From CAWANP01 sp963783445 (GTDB lineage: Bacteria > Chloroflexota > Anaerolineae > JAAYZQ01): DNA of 64,000 bases. The DNA lies in contig CAWANP010000012.1 in NCBI GenBank assembly GCA_963783445.1, positions 310,001-374,000 on the forward strand, given 5' to 3'. The position numbers were made by a program, and so were the translations under genes. How positions within the stretch are numbered: the first letter of the stretch is position 1; every line of letters starts with the position of its first letter. The notes below the pieces were generated by a model. It searched no databases, had not been told where the DNA came from, and saw only the letters and a program-made list of their open reading frames with translations. Below are positions 52,421 through 62,090 of the stretch, in pieces.

Positions 52421-55400
52421 GTGGAACAGACCGTGACGACACCTACGCAGGCTCCAAGATCCCGTACCTATTGGCAGGCCCAGGGCTTGGCCGAACTGGC
52501 CTTGAGTGAATTCCAGGCGGCTACGGCCGAGGGAGATCTCGCCGGGCAGCGCCGGGCCTTTTACCACCTTGCTAGCTACTATGGCCGGACACTGCATATC
52601 CTGCGCTCGGCGCTGAGTACGCACAATGAGCCTTTGGCCCAGGCCGCCATGAGCAACCTGGTGACCCTGCACCGGCCTCTGACCCAGATGCACCGTGCTG
52701 CGCCGGATGACATCCCTGTGACGCTGACTCTGGATCGGAAATCACGTGACGAGTTTGTTCGGGACCTGGTAGTACGTGTCCTGGCCGAGTCGGGTGAGCC
52801 ATTGGATCCAGAGATGGTCATCGAGCGGGTAAACCAACTGGACATGCTGGCCAACGTCCGGCGAGGAACCGTTCAACGGCACCTGAAAGACCTGATAGCC
52901 ATGGGGCACGTGGAGCGATCGGACGGCAAGTACAGTCGCACAGGGCGCGTCTACGCCGAATTGGACATGGATGCACTCAGCCTGAAAGCCCTCGCCGGCG
53001 ACAGCTTGTATTCGCAGTTTGCGGAGGCTGACTTTCGCGGGCTGCGCGAGATCGACGCCCGCCAGGGATCTTTTGTACAACACTTTGCATCTGTCGCTGG
53101 CCTGAACCAAGCCAGCGCGCAGCAGTTCGTCGAGGTTGTAGGCACCCTGATCGAAACCCAACCCCGGGAAGCCAGCGCCTGGCGGCATGCCGACCTGCTG
53201 GGTTCGCCCTTCCCGCGCCCCTACCAGTATGAGGCATATGCAGTGTTCCGTGGGCGCGGTTACCAGGGCCAGATCATCGAGGCGCCCACCGGCAGCGGAA
53301 AAACGATGATCGGCATGATGTGCATCCAGGATATGCTGGGTACCTTGCATACTGGCCAATCGATCCTGGTTCTGGTACCCACCAGCAATTACCAGCAGCA
53401 GTGGGTAGGCGAGCTGTGTTACAATCCCATCGGCCTCCGCTTGGCGCCCGAATTCGTCTTTTCCGGTACACCAATCCAGCTGGAGCGGTTCCAGAAACAG
53501 ACAGGGAGCCATCCCGCTGTCCTGCTGGTGACCTACACTGCTCTGGCCCAGGCCGGCTCCGGTGTGGGCAAAGGTGGTTTTGATGTCGACTCTATCGAGA
53601 TGTTCCTGCAGGGAGCCAACGTACAGCATGTCATCTTGGACGAAGTCCACAAAGTTGTCGACAACATGAAAAGCGTTTCGGCCGACGTCACACGGGTCAT
53701 GGCTGAATGGCTGGAGGATGGCAGCCTCCATGGCCTTATTGGTTTTTCTGGCACCGCTGAGGCCTACCGCACGCGCTTTGCTGACCTGGGCCTGGAGCTG
53801 GCCTACAGCATTCCCCTGGACGACCTCATCGCATACGGATTCGTGGCGCCTTTTGCCGAGTTCGGTGTGCCCTTTTCCAACTCGGCTCGGGAGCGGCGCA
53901 TCCGCCAGATGTTGGATGCCTACAAAAAGAACCTGCGAGGGTACTATAAGCTCTTGGGCGGCGCGAACTTGCGCGGCTGGTTCGCAGAAATACCACTGGC
54001 AGACCGGGTTGAGATCGGCCACAGTCTCTTGGGCATGTACCAAGGACGGTCGAGCTGGGAGGACGATCTCAAAGAAAGGTCGGCAGGCTGGGAGTCAGGC
54101 AAAGAACTCAACATGACCGAAATGCCGCTGGTGCTGATCCTTCAGATCGCACGCGGTTGGTCCGACGCCGAACTAGCGGCCCAAGCCGGGCTAGACCCAG
54201 TCCGGTTTGAAGAACTATGCGGAGCGATGCAAAAGATCCGGCAGGATCTGGAGGAGTTGATCTATCTACCAGAGACCCTGGCCCAACTCAGGGCGCCCGG
54301 GTTTACCAACACCCTCAATGCAGTAGCCCTGCGCGAGCTGCTAACCACAGACATGCCCGTCTACGAGCGCATCCACCAGGCCAGAGACCTGGCGGTGACG
54401 ACGATCACCGGGCTCTACCGCAGCCTGAGTAGCTGGTACCGTCGCGTTGGTGAAGGGCGAGTAGCGACCATCAAGGCCATCATTGAAGCCGAACGGTCGG
54501 CCCGACCAGTCAGCGGCATCATCGTCTTTGATACCGGCCGGCGCATCTCATGGCGGGACGAGCTGGCCACCCCAGGCTATGAAGGTGTGGCGGGATTGTT
54601 TGCCGAGATGTTGGGCGATGAACGATTCACCGCTTTTGCCGCCCTTTCGAGCGAGGTGTATTTGACCTACGATGATGCAGAGCCCTTGCCTCCCCAGATT
54701 GCCAAGTTCATCGAGGATGAACTGATGCGTGACGAGGTGGCGGGCGCCATCCTGAGCTTGGCCACTCAGGGTTTGAGCCTGGATCCTGCGGCATTGGACC
54801 GGATTGGGAAGCGGTACCAGGAGCTTATCGATCGCTACATCCCACGGCTGGCCAAGATCCGCGCTACGCGGCGTGGTGAGTTTCGACGTCGCGTTCTGGC
54901 GCCCTGGCGGCGCTCTATTCGCCGCATGAAGCTGGGGCCCGAGGGCAGGCGGCTTCTAACCCGGATCCAGGCGCGCAACGTGCACCTGACCGGCTTGGTC
55001 CAGACTTTCTTCGACTATGCACTCTTGGCGGCTAAATTCCGCCGGGCCAAAGTGGCCGAGTTGGAACAGGTCAGCGGCGCTCGCCAAAAGTACTTTGTTG
55101 TGACAATGCCCACCGGCAACCGCAAGCAGCTCATGTACGACCTGACCAGCCGTCTCGTGGATGCCAAATCGCTGCCCATCAATCTCGTGATTGTCTCAGA
55201 GTGGGCTCGGACCGGATGGAACGTCATCAGCCCCAACGTGCTGATCGATGCCACGGCAACCCGAAGCGTCACCGCCTGGCAACAGCTACGCGGCCGGGCT
55301 ATCCGTGCCCTGCGTACCTGGACCAACGATTGCTACCGGCTGAGCCTGGTGCTGGAGGGCAGCCGTTCTGAGGACTTTGCCGAGCGCGCTGATCTGGACG

Positions 55401-55882
55401 AGGATGTCACGCGTGTCTTTGAGGAAGTAGCTGATGAAGGGACGACAGCGACAGCGATGGATGAGCGACTGCTAGCTCTGTTGGACGAGATCGCGCCGCC
55501 CGATCTCCGAACCAGGGTCCAGGAGGGTGGGGTAGCCTCCTTGACCGACGAGGAGAGGAGTGCGTTGGCCATTGCCTTGATGGAGGCGCGCAACAAAGTT
55601 ACCCACATCTACGAGTTAGTCAAAGCCTATGGATCCACCAGCCAGGTGACCTACAATCGCCCCGCACGCGTGTGGCGCCGCCGTGACGCCATCGCCCTCA
55701 AACATGCCTACGAGGTGTCCGTCCAGCCCTTTACCGGCGAAAAAGTACGCGGTGAGGAGCACGCGCCACTCTTGTATGTCAAAGATCCCCGCAACGACCT
55801 GCCCTCCGTCCTCCAGGAGAGAGTGACAGAGGTGATCACCGATCGAGACAAAACGATTATCGCTGGCTGGATGGCAAAATGA
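52421..55882 (+). CDS. Large SF2 helicase with internal winged-helix domain
   Basis: 1153 aa from GTG 52421 (AAGGAGG upstream); an earlier in-frame start has no family support. Residues 100-180 hold a winged-helix-like segment (VIERVNQLD, TVQRHLKDLIAMGHVERSDGKY). The motor begins near 270: EAPTGSGKTMIGMM (Walker A, about 287-297), VILDEVH (motif II, about 403-409), GFSGTAE (motif III). Motif VI appears late (ATRSVTAWQQLRGRAIR, about 945), so about 500 residues are inserted between the two RecA-like lobes. DEVH suggests DNA or RNA unwinding or translocation; the target is unknown. It follows the kinase/regulator genes and precedes a B12-radical SAM gene. Confidence 0.85.
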   Translation: MEQTVTTPTQAPRSRTYWQAQGLAELALSEFQAATAEGDLAGQRRAFYHLASYYGRTLHILRSALSTHNEPLAQAAMSNLVTLHRPLTQMHRAAPDDIPVTLTLDRKSRDEFVRDLVVRVLAESGEPLDPEMVIERVNQLDMLANVRRGTVQRHLKDLIAMGHVERSDGKYSRTGRVYAELDMDALSLKALAGDSLYSQFAEADFRGLREIDARQGSFVQHFASVAGLNQASAQQFVEVVGTLIETQPREASAWRHADLLGSPFPRPYQYEAYAVFRGRGYQGQIIEAPTGSGKTMIGMMCIQDMLGTLHTGQSILVLVPTSNYQQQWVGELCYNPIGLRLAPEFVFSGTPIQLERFQKQTGSHPAVLLVTYTALAQAGSGVGKGGFDVDSIEMFLQGANVQHVILDEVHKVVDNMKSVSADVTRVMAEWLEDGSLHGLIGFSGTAEAYRTRFADLGLELAYSIPLDDLIAYGFVAPFAEFGVPFSNSARERRIRQMLDAYKKNLRGYYKLLGGANLRGWFAEIPLADRVEIGHSLLGMYQGRSSWEDDLKERSAGWESGKELNMTEMPLVLILQIARGWSDAELAAQAGLDPVRFEELCGAMQKIRQDLEELIYLPETLAQLRAPGFTNTLNAVALRELLTTDMPVYERIHQARDLAVTTITGLYRSLSSWYRRVGEGRVATIKAIIEAERSARPVSGIIVFDTGRRISWRDELATPGYEGVAGLFAEMLGDERFTAFAALSSEVYLTYDDAEPLPPQIAKFIEDELMRDEVAGAILSLATQGLSLDPAALDRIGKRYQELIDRYIPRLAKIRATRRGEFRRRVLAPWRRSIRRMKLGPEGRRLLTRIQARNVHLTGLVQTFFDYALLAAKFRRAKVAELEQVSGARQKYFVVTMPTGNRKQLMYDLTSRLVDAKSLPINLVIVSEWARTGWNVISPNVLIDATATRSVTAWQQLRGRAIRALRTWTNDCYRLSLVLEGSRSEDFAERADLDEDVTRVFEEVADEGTTATAMDERLLALLDEIAPPDLRTRVQEGGVASLTDEERSALAIALMEARNKVTHIYELVKAYGSTSQVTYNRPARVWRRRDAIALKHAYEVSVQPFTGEKVRGEEHAPLLYVKDPRNDLPSVLQERVTEVITDRDKTIIAGWMAK

Positions 55883-55901
55883 AGGAGAGGTCAGAAACAG
55901 A

Positions 55902-57326
55902 ATGAAGGTTCTTCTAGTCAGCCCTAAATCGACCGTGTGGAGTTCTCGTACACATATCCACATGGGCTTGGGCTATCTGGCCGGGTCGCTCATCGACGCT
56001 GGCTACGACCGTGTGACACTTTTTGATGCCGCGGTAGAGGACGAGTCTCTCAGCGCGCACTTGGCGCGGGAACGCTACGACATTGTGGGCATCTCCAGCC
56101 CCACCCCCCTCATCTACGAGGCGTGGGAGGCGGCAGCTCAGGCCAAGGAGCAGGGGGCCATCACCATCTTGGGCGGTCCCCACCTCACGCTCATGCCCGA
56201 GGAATCCATGCAACGGCCAGAAGTGGACTTGGTCGTACGTGGTGAGGCGGAAGACACCCTTGTCGAAATCCTGCAAGAAATCGAGCAGCATGGCGGTCCC
56301 AACGCGCAACTTGAAGCCTGCGACCTGCAACCAATCCACGGCCTAAGCTGGAAGGATGCTTCCGGGCGAATCGTCCACAACCCCGAACGGAGCCTGCGCA
56401 AGGACATCGGGGCCATTCCCTGGCCTGCCTACCATCTGTTCAAGATCGACCGCTACACCAACCTCCAGCCTCTGACGGACGGGCTCGATCCCAACGCCCG
56501 AACCTATACCCTCGTGACCAGCCGTGGCTGCCCTCACCAGTGCATCTACTGCTCCAAACCCATCACCGGCAACACCTGGCGCCCGCGTTCACCGGAAGAC
56601 GTGGTGGCGGAGTGGCGCTACCTGGTGCAGGATATGCGGGCAACCGAGATCGGTATCACCGACGACGTCTGGAACCTGAACCTGGACCGGGCCAAGGAGA
56701 TATGCCGGAACATCATCGCCGAGGGTTTGAACCACGTGCCCTGGGTCACCGTCCACGGCATGCGCGTCGACAACACCGACGCTGAACTATTCGAACTCAT
56801 GAAGCAAGCCGGCTGCAAGCGGGTAGGTTTTGGCGTGGAGAGCGGCAACCAGGCTGTATTGGACGCCATCAAAAAACGGCAAACACCCGATGACGCGCGC
56901 AAGGCTTTCAGGGAAGCCAAGGCGGCCGGGCTCCAAACCATGGGATTCTTTATCTTTGGCCTTCCTGCCGACACCGAAGAATCCATGGAGGATACCATCC
57001 GCTTGGCGCTGGAGCTGGACCCCGACCTGGCCAACTTTATGCTCGCAGCACCCTTTCCCGGCACGGAGCTTTGGGAGATTGCTCAGCGGGACGGCCGCCT
57101 GTTCAGCATGGACTGGCGCGACTATGCCATCCACGATGAAAAGGCCCGCTACGAGCTGCCATCATTGCCACCCGAATTGGTAGAGCGCAAGTGGCATGAG
57201 GCCTATCGCCGTTTCTACCTGCGCCCTAGCCGCATCTGGCGCAAGGCAATCGATATCGATACATGGCGTCGCCTGCCGGAATACGCCAGCAATTTTGGAC
57301 GCTTCTTCCTGGGACGCAAAACCTAG
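55902..57326 (+). CDS. B12-binding-domain radical SAM protein
   Basis: 474 aa. N-terminal cobalamin-binding-like Rossmann domain (residues 1-150; GLGYLAGSLIDAGY, TILGGPHLT) lacking the D-x-H-x-x-G motif, then radical SAM with CPHQCIYC and an E-S-G-N segment (VGFGVESGN). This group methylates or rearranges unactivated carbons (BchE/PhpK-type) or does other reactions. ATG after GAAGGAGAGG, 19 bp after the helicase. Substrate unknown. Confidence 0.88.
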   Translation: MKVLLVSPKSTVWSSRTHIHMGLGYLAGSLIDAGYDRVTLFDAAVEDESLSAHLARERYDIVGISSPTPLIYEAWEAAAQAKEQGAITILGGPHLTLMPEESMQRPEVDLVVRGEAEDTLVEILQEIEQHGGPNAQLEACDLQPIHGLSWKDASGRIVHNPERSLRKDIGAIPWPAYHLFKIDRYTNLQPLTDGLDPNARTYTLVTSRGCPHQCIYCSKPITGNTWRPRSPEDVVAEWRYLVQDMRATEIGITDDVWNLNLDRAKEICRNIIAEGLNHVPWVTVHGMRVDNTDAELFELMKQAGCKRVGFGVESGNQAVLDAIKKRQTPDDARKAFREAKAAGLQTMGFFIFGLPADTEESMEDTIRLALELDPDLANFMLAAPFPGTELWEIAQRDGRLFSMDWRDYAIHDEKARYELPSLPPELVERKWHEAYRRFYLRPSRIWRKAIDIDTWRRLPEYASNFGRFFLGRKT

Positions 57327-57334
57327 GCCGCGGG

Positions 57335-57362
57335 TTGACATTTGGAACAAGATGGGTATAAT
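57335..57362 (+). promoter_or_regulatory. Consensus promoter of tRNA-Tyr
   Basis: TTGACA (57335-57340), 16-bp spacer, TATAAT (57357-57362), 23 bp before the tRNA. Confidence 0.85.
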
Positions 57363-57385
57363 ACGGCAGTGTTTTGTAGTGCTTT

Positions 57386-57470
57386 GGGCAGGTACCCGAG
57401 TGGCCAAAGGGGGCGGACTGTAAATCCGCTGGCTCAGCCTACGGAGGTTCAAATCCTTCCCTGCCCACCA
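57386..57470 (+). tRNA. tRNA-Tyr (anticodon GUA)
   Basis: Acceptor GGGCAGG/CCTGCCC, anticodon stem CGGA-CTGTAAA-TCCG (GTA), class II long variable arm, T arm with GGTTCAAATCC, encoded CCA. 85 nt. Confidence 0.95.
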
Positions 57471-57471
57471 A

Positions 57472-57499
57472 AAAGGTCCCTCCTCTTGGAGGGACCTTT
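57472..57499 (+). terminator. Terminator after tRNA-Tyr
   Basis: AAAGGTCCCTCC (57472-57483) pairs perfectly with GGAGGGACCTTT (57488-57499), 4-nt loop, followed by a T-poor GATATTTC. Confidence 0.75.
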
Positions 57500-57597
57500 G
57501 ATATTTCATGTCTTCGTCGTGTGCCGGGAGTCTCCCTGTAGGAACAGCATGCTACATTGAGACAGGAGGCCAGAAAATGCGTATGGGCGCCCTATGC

Positions 57598-58338
57598 TTA
57601 GCCTCGCTGGCGCAGAACTTCATATAGTGCAATCGCTCCCGCGACACCCGCATTCAACGACCCTACCTGACCGTGCATGGGCAGCCGGATGAAATAGTCG
57701 CAGGTCTCCCGTACCAAGCGCGCCAGCCCCTGGCCCTCACTGCCCACGACCAATCCCAGTGGCCCCCTCAAGTCCGCCTGCGTATGCAACTGCACGCCGG
57801 GCAACGCTTCCAGCCCGGCCAGCCACACATCTTTCGATTGCAGCCATTCCATGGCCCGTACCAGGTTGGTCACTTGCGCCACACGCATATGTTCGGCTGC
57901 GCCTGCCGAGGCCCGAACCGCGGCAGGTGTCACTCCCGCTGCCCGCCGCTCGGGGATCACCACACCATGAATTCCGGCCGCCTCAGCGGTGCGCAGCAGA
58001 GAGCCCAGGTTCTGTGGGTCCTGTACATGGTCCAGCAGCAGGAAAAAGGGCGGCTCGCCGCTCTGCTGGACTGGTTCTAGTAAAGCCTCCAGATCTACGT
58101 AGGGGTAGCCCGAAACCTCAGCGGCGAGGCCCTGATGATTGACCTCGCCGCCCATTCTATCCAGATCCTGGCGTGCCACCATCTGGACCGGTATATTGGT
58201 CTGCTCAGCCAACCTGAGGATCTCTCCCACGAGCCCCGTGGTCTTGAGCCCCCTGGCCAGCAGCAGTTTGAATATCTGTCGCCGCCCGGCCCGGACTGCC
58301 TCGCGCACCGGCTGGCGTCCGTAGAGGATCTCGCGCAT
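57598..58338 (-). CDS. rlmB: 23S rRNA (guanosine-2'-O-)-methyltransferase RlmB, TrmH/SpoU family
   Basis: 246 aa. Starts MREILYGRQPVREAVRAG; N-terminal substrate-binding domain, then a SPOUT knot with LDHVQDPQNLGSLLRTAEAAG, VGSEGQGL and LPMHGQVGSLNAGVAGAIALYE. It methylates G2251 in the peptidyl-transferase loop. The ATG overlaps the cysS stop (TGATG). cysS-rlmB is a conserved bacterial order. Confidence 0.94.
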   Translation of the reverse strand: MREILYGRQPVREAVRAGRRQIFKLLLARGLKTTGLVGEILRLAEQTNIPVQMVARQDLDRMGGEVNHQGLAAEVSGYPYVDLEALLEPVQQSGEPPFFLLLDHVQDPQNLGSLLRTAEAAGIHGVVIPERRAAGVTPAAVRASAGAAEHMRVAQVTNLVRAMEWLQSKDVWLAGLEALPGVQLHTQADLRGPLGLVVGSEGQGLARLVRETCDYFIRLPMHGQVGSLNAGVAGAIALYEVLRQRG

Positions 58339-59825
58339 CAGCACGCTCCACACGCTACCGGCCGAGTCGCCAGCGCGTACCCTCTGGCCCGTCCTCCAAG
58401 AGCAATACCCATCTCACTGAGCTGGTCGCGGATGGCGTCAGCCCTGGCCCACTCTCGGGCCTGGCGCGCCTCCTGGCGCATGTCGATTAGCATCCGCACC
58501 AGGCCATCCACCACGTCGTGGTCTGCCTGGGAGGCGCTGCCCGGGCCTGTCCCTTCATCGAAAAGAATACCGAGCACATCGCTTCCCAGGGTCCGGTAGA
58601 CCTCATCCATCGCTTCCAGCGTCGCCCGGCTCACTGGCTTGCCGGAGTTCAGGTGAGCGTTCACTTCATGGCTCAGATCGAACAAGGTTGCGATAGCCCG
58701 AGGCGTGCCAAAGTCGTCGTCCATCACCTCCTCGAACCGGGCCCTGTGCTGGTCCAGTTTGGTCACCCATTCTTCATCGACCTCATCGCCCTCGGCATCC
58801 CGCATCCGCTCGCTGACCAGGCCCACAGTACTGGTCAGCCGCTCCAGGCCCCGCCCCGCAGCCGCTATCGCTTCCTCACTGAAATCGGTAGGTGAGCGAT
58901 AGTGACTGCTCAACACAAAGAAACGGATCGTCATGGGGCCGTGTCGCGACAGCATGTCCTTGATGGTAATGGCATTGCCCAGGCTCTTGCCCATTTTGAC
59001 GCCGTCTACGGTAACCATGTTGTTGAGCAGCCAGTAGTTGCAGAACGGCTCGCCGGTGGCAGCCTCGATTTGGGCAATCTCGCACTCATTGTGGGGAAAG
59101 ACATTCTCCAAGCCCCCACCATGGATGTCAAAGGGCTGCCCCAGATACTTGGTGGCCATCACCGAACACTCCACATGCCAGCCGGGATAGCCCCAACCCC
59201 ACGGGCTGGGCCAGCGTAGAATATGTCCCTTCTCGGCCTTTTTCCAGACGGCAAAGTCTGCCGGGTGGCGCTTTTCCGGGTTGATCGCGACTCGAGCGCC
59301 CTCCTCCAGTTCGTCCACCCTGCGCCCAGACAACTTGCCATACTCGGGCCAGTTGGACACGTCAAAGTAGACGGAACCATTGGCTTCGTAGGCGTGTCCC
59401 TTCTCCAGCAGAACTTCGGCCAGACCGATCTGCTCGGTAATGTGGCAGCTGGGTCGCGGTGAGATATTGGGCCGCACCGCGTTCAGCGCGTCCATGTCCT
59501 CAAAATAGCTGTGCATGTAAGTCTCGACCAGCTCCATAGGCTCGACACGGTCTGCCGCAGCCCGTTTGAGGATCTTGTCTTCCCCCTCGTCAGCGTCATC
59601 GGTCAGGTGGCCGACATCGGTGATATTCTGTACGTAGCGTACCTTGTAGCCTTTGTAGCGGAGATAGCGAACGATCGTATCGAACGAAAGATAGACCTTG
59701 GCATGACCAATATGCGCATGGTCATAGATCGTAGGCCCGCAAACATAGATGCTGACAAAACCGTCGTGGACGGGATTGAATTCTTCTTTTCGACGCGTCA
59801 TATAGTTGTATAAGGTTAGAGTCAT
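58338..59825 (-). CDS. cysS: Cysteinyl-tRNA synthetase
   Basis: About 495 aa. HIGH motif as HIGHAKVYLSFD, zinc ligands YVCGPT and the later HVECSVMATKYLG plus HNECEIAQIEAATG, and KMSKS as KMGKSLGN. C-terminal helical domain present. ATG 59825 is preferred because GAGGGG is 8 nt upstream; ATG 59831 is only 2 nt from it. It overlaps rlmB by 1 nt. Confidence 0.95.
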   Translation of the reverse strand: MTLTLYNYMTRRKEEFNPVHDGFVSIYVCGPTIYDHAHIGHAKVYLSFDTIVRYLRYKGYKVRYVQNITDVGHLTDDADEGEDKILKRAAADRVEPMELVETYMHSYFEDMDALNAVRPNISPRPSCHITEQIGLAEVLLEKGHAYEANGSVYFDVSNWPEYGKLSGRRVDELEEGARVAINPEKRHPADFAVWKKAEKGHILRWPSPWGWGYPGWHVECSVMATKYLGQPFDIHGGGLENVFPHNECEIAQIEAATGEPFCNYWLLNNMVTVDGVKMGKSLGNAITIKDMLSRHGPMTIRFFVLSSHYRSPTDFSEEAIAAAGRGLERLTSTVGLVSERMRDAEGDEVDEEWVTKLDQHRARFEEVMDDDFGTPRAIATLFDLSHEVNAHLNSGKPVSRATLEAMDEVYRTLGSDVLGILFDEGTGPGSASQADHDVVDGLVRMLIDMRQEARQAREWARADAIRDQLSEMGIALGGRARGYALATRPVACGAC

Positions 59826-59988
59826 TTGCATATCCCCTCAGTGGTAGACTTGGATCAGGCATCAACGCCAACTGAAGCCCCATTGGAGCCCTTGTTTTAG
59901 GATGCTGCCATCCTCACTGACAGCACCCCCTAATACAGATGCAGATCCGCGTCCAACCCCAGGGTACCTTTTGCGCAACTTGCATATT

Positions 59989-60729
59989 CTACTCAGCCGC
60001 CTCACCACTCTCTGGTGGTTGCACGTTGGCTTGCTGCGCCACGACGATCAGGGCTACCGCTGTATCGACGGATACCCGTCCGGTATTGATGACTAGGTGA
60101 TACAGAGTCGAGTCCGAGCGGTCTACGCCGTGATAGCGGCGTACATAATCGCTCCTGGCCCGGTCACTGGCTCGTACCCGGCTCTGCGCTGCCCGCCACG
60201 CTAGACCCTCACGGTCCGCCAAAGCTCTGATCCGATCATCAAGTGGGGCAACGATCTGTACATGCAGGGTGCCTGGATGTTTTCGTAGCAAGGCTTGGCC
60301 CCCACGCCCAACGATCAAAACATTGCCTTCTCGGGCCGAACCCCGGATCACCAGACCAACCATGCGTACATAACTCTCCAATGAAGCGCTGATAGGCGGC
60401 ACCGTGAGCGAAAACAACCCAGTAAAGGGGAAGGACAGGCTCGAAGGTTCGCTGTAAGACATATTGGGCTCACCAGCTGGTGGTGCCGAAAAAGCAGAGG
60501 CTCTCTGCAAACTGGGCATGGCACGCAAGGCGTTGAGCATCCGGTCGGCCAGACCCCGTTCCCCCTCATGCTCCAATTCAGCCAATGCGACCTCGGGTAC
60601 ACCTGCTTTTTGCGCTGCCCGATGGATCGTTGCAGCGTCGATCAGCCGCAGGTCCAACTCCCGGGCCACCTTGGCTGCAATTTCCTCACCATGACTGCCT
60701 AGCTGGCGAGACAGGGTAATCACAGGCAT
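59989..60729 (-). CDS. Cytidylate kinase-like family protein
   Basis: 246 aa. VITLSRQLGSHGEEIAAKVARELD is the P-loop-like start of the Cytidylate_kin2 family; VLIVGRGGQALL and HVQIVAPLDDRIRALADREGL follow. The canonical Walker A Lys is replaced (QLGSHGEE), usual for this subfamily, so nucleotide kinase activity is uncertain. A Pro/Ser-rich insertion (about 85-110) is present. The start at 60729 lies 7 bp after the PIN/TRAM gene; they are cotranscribed. Confidence 0.85.
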   Translation of the reverse strand: MPVITLSRQLGSHGEEIAAKVARELDLRLIDAATIHRAAQKAGVPEVALAELEHEGERGLADRMLNALRAMPSLQRASAFSAPPAGEPNMSYSEPSSLSFPFTGLFSLTVPPISASLESYVRMVGLVIRGSAREGNVLIVGRGGQALLRKHPGTLHVQIVAPLDDRIRALADREGLAWRAAQSRVRASDRARSDYVRRYHGVDRSDSTLYHLVINTGRVSVDTAVALIVVAQQANVQPPESGEAAE

Positions 60730-60736
60730 CTTTTGT

Positions 60737-61786
60737 TCACCTACGCAAGTTTGGTTGGGCAAAAACCAAACGCCCTTCCGTTTTTTGCAGCACCTTCTTA
60801 ACCAGAACAGGGATTGTGCGGCCGATATATGGCCGCCCTTCCTCGACAACGATCATGGTACCATCATCCAGATACCCGACTCCCTGCCCCAGCTCTTTGC
60901 CTTCTTGGATGACCTTGATCGAGATCGTCTCCCCCGGCAACAACACAGATTTGACAGCGTTGGCCAGTTCGTTGATGTTAAGCACCATCACCCCCTGAAG
61001 TTGAGCCACTCGATTGAGGTTATAGTCGTTGGTGACTACCGGGCATCGGAGGGTCTTGGCCAGCATGACGAGCTTGTCGTCCACTTCCCGGGCTTCTGGG
61101 GCATCCATGTCGGTAGTACGCACCGGCACGACCGACTCGTCCTTCAGCCGGTTGAGCATCTCAAGCCCCCGACGCCCCCGGTTACGCCGCAGGCTATCGG
61201 AAGAATCGGCAATATGCTGCAATTCATTCAAGACAAAGCGAGGAACCAGCATCGTTCCTGAAATGAAACCAGTCTGGCTGATATCGGCAATACGCCCATC
61301 TATGATGACGCTCGTGTCGAGCAACACCACTTGTTCATCCTGGGGAACTTCAGCGCTTTTGGAGAAACGGCTACTGAGGAGCACAAAAAGGTCTTTCCGG
61401 CGCATCGTTGCCACCACCACGCCCAGATAGCCAAACAGGATTGCACCAACAAACGGCATGACATCGCCAAAAGGCGACGGCAAGTTGGCCAGAACAGGTG
61501 ACAGCAGGGCGGCAATGATCAAACCCACAATCAGACCCACGATAATAGCAAAGAGTTCTTTGGCCGGTAGTTCCTGGATTTTGTACCGCACATATCGGAT
61601 CGGCTTGATCGTCACCCACGGTGCCACCAGCGCCCCAATTGCTGCCCCTGCCAGTGTCAGAGCCGCCACCGAGTATCCAAGATAGGACTCTGGTAGCGCA
61701 GTACCGGCCAGGTATTCTCCAAGACGCCAACCAGCTGCTCCCAGGAGGATCATTCCAAACAAGCGCACCGCAATTTCCAAGATCAT
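60737..61786 (-). CDS. YacL-type PIN/TRAM membrane protein
   Basis: 349 aa. Four membrane segments (about 5-30, 38-60, 75-95, 100-125), PIN nuclease domain with LLDTSVIIDGRIADI, DDKLVMLAKTL and VVTNDYNLNRVA, then a TRAM domain (IKVIQEGKELGQGVGYLDDG). The acidic PIN residues are kept, so a membrane-tied RNase is expected. Neighbour of radA and clpC as in many bacteria. Confidence 0.92.
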   Translation of the reverse strand: MILEIAVRLFGMILLGAAGWRLGEYLAGTALPESYLGYSVAALTLAGAAIGALVAPWVTIKPIRYVRYKIQELPAKELFAIIVGLIVGLIIAALLSPVLANLPSPFGDVMPFVGAILFGYLGVVVATMRRKDLFVLLSSRFSKSAEVPQDEQVVLLDTSVIIDGRIADISQTGFISGTMLVPRFVLNELQHIADSSDSLRRNRGRRGLEMLNRLKDESVVPVRTTDMDAPEAREVDDKLVMLAKTLRCPVVTNDYNLNRVAQLQGVMVLNINELANAVKSVLLPGETISIKVIQEGKELGQGVGYLDDGTMIVVEEGRPYIGRTIPVLVKKVLQKTEGRLVFAQPNLRR

Positions 61787-62090
61787 GGATTCTGACCTCC
61801 CAAGTTGTTATTTACTTGCCTGGGCTGGGGTCCCGCACGGCTCGGTGCGAGCAACCAGCTAACCACCGCACAGAATCCTACATAGGGCCTCCTTCTTGGA
61901 TTCCAGCCGAACCACATAGTACGTAGTTCTTGCCGGCACGTTGTCGATTCCGTTTGCCAACAGCTAGAAATGAAAAACGCGACACTATCTCAAACGCTAC
62001 TTCACGAACAAAGATAAATGGGCCTTCACCAGCCACCCCTATCTTAACACATTCCCAAGCAAATGTCAATGAGATTTCCAAGATGACTGA
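61787..62090. other. Intergenic leader, no gene seen
   Basis: About 300 bp between the PIN/TRAM start and the radA end. Apart from the promoter at 62041-62069 I see no coding frame, hairpin with T run or RNA gene. It gives the PIN/TRAM message a leader of about 245 nt. Confidence 0.6.
62041..62069 (-). promoter_or_regulatory. Promoter of PIN/TRAM-kinase genes
   Basis: Minus strand TTGACA (62069-62064), 17-bp spacer, TAAGAT (62046-62041), just beyond the radA stop. Confidence 0.65.
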
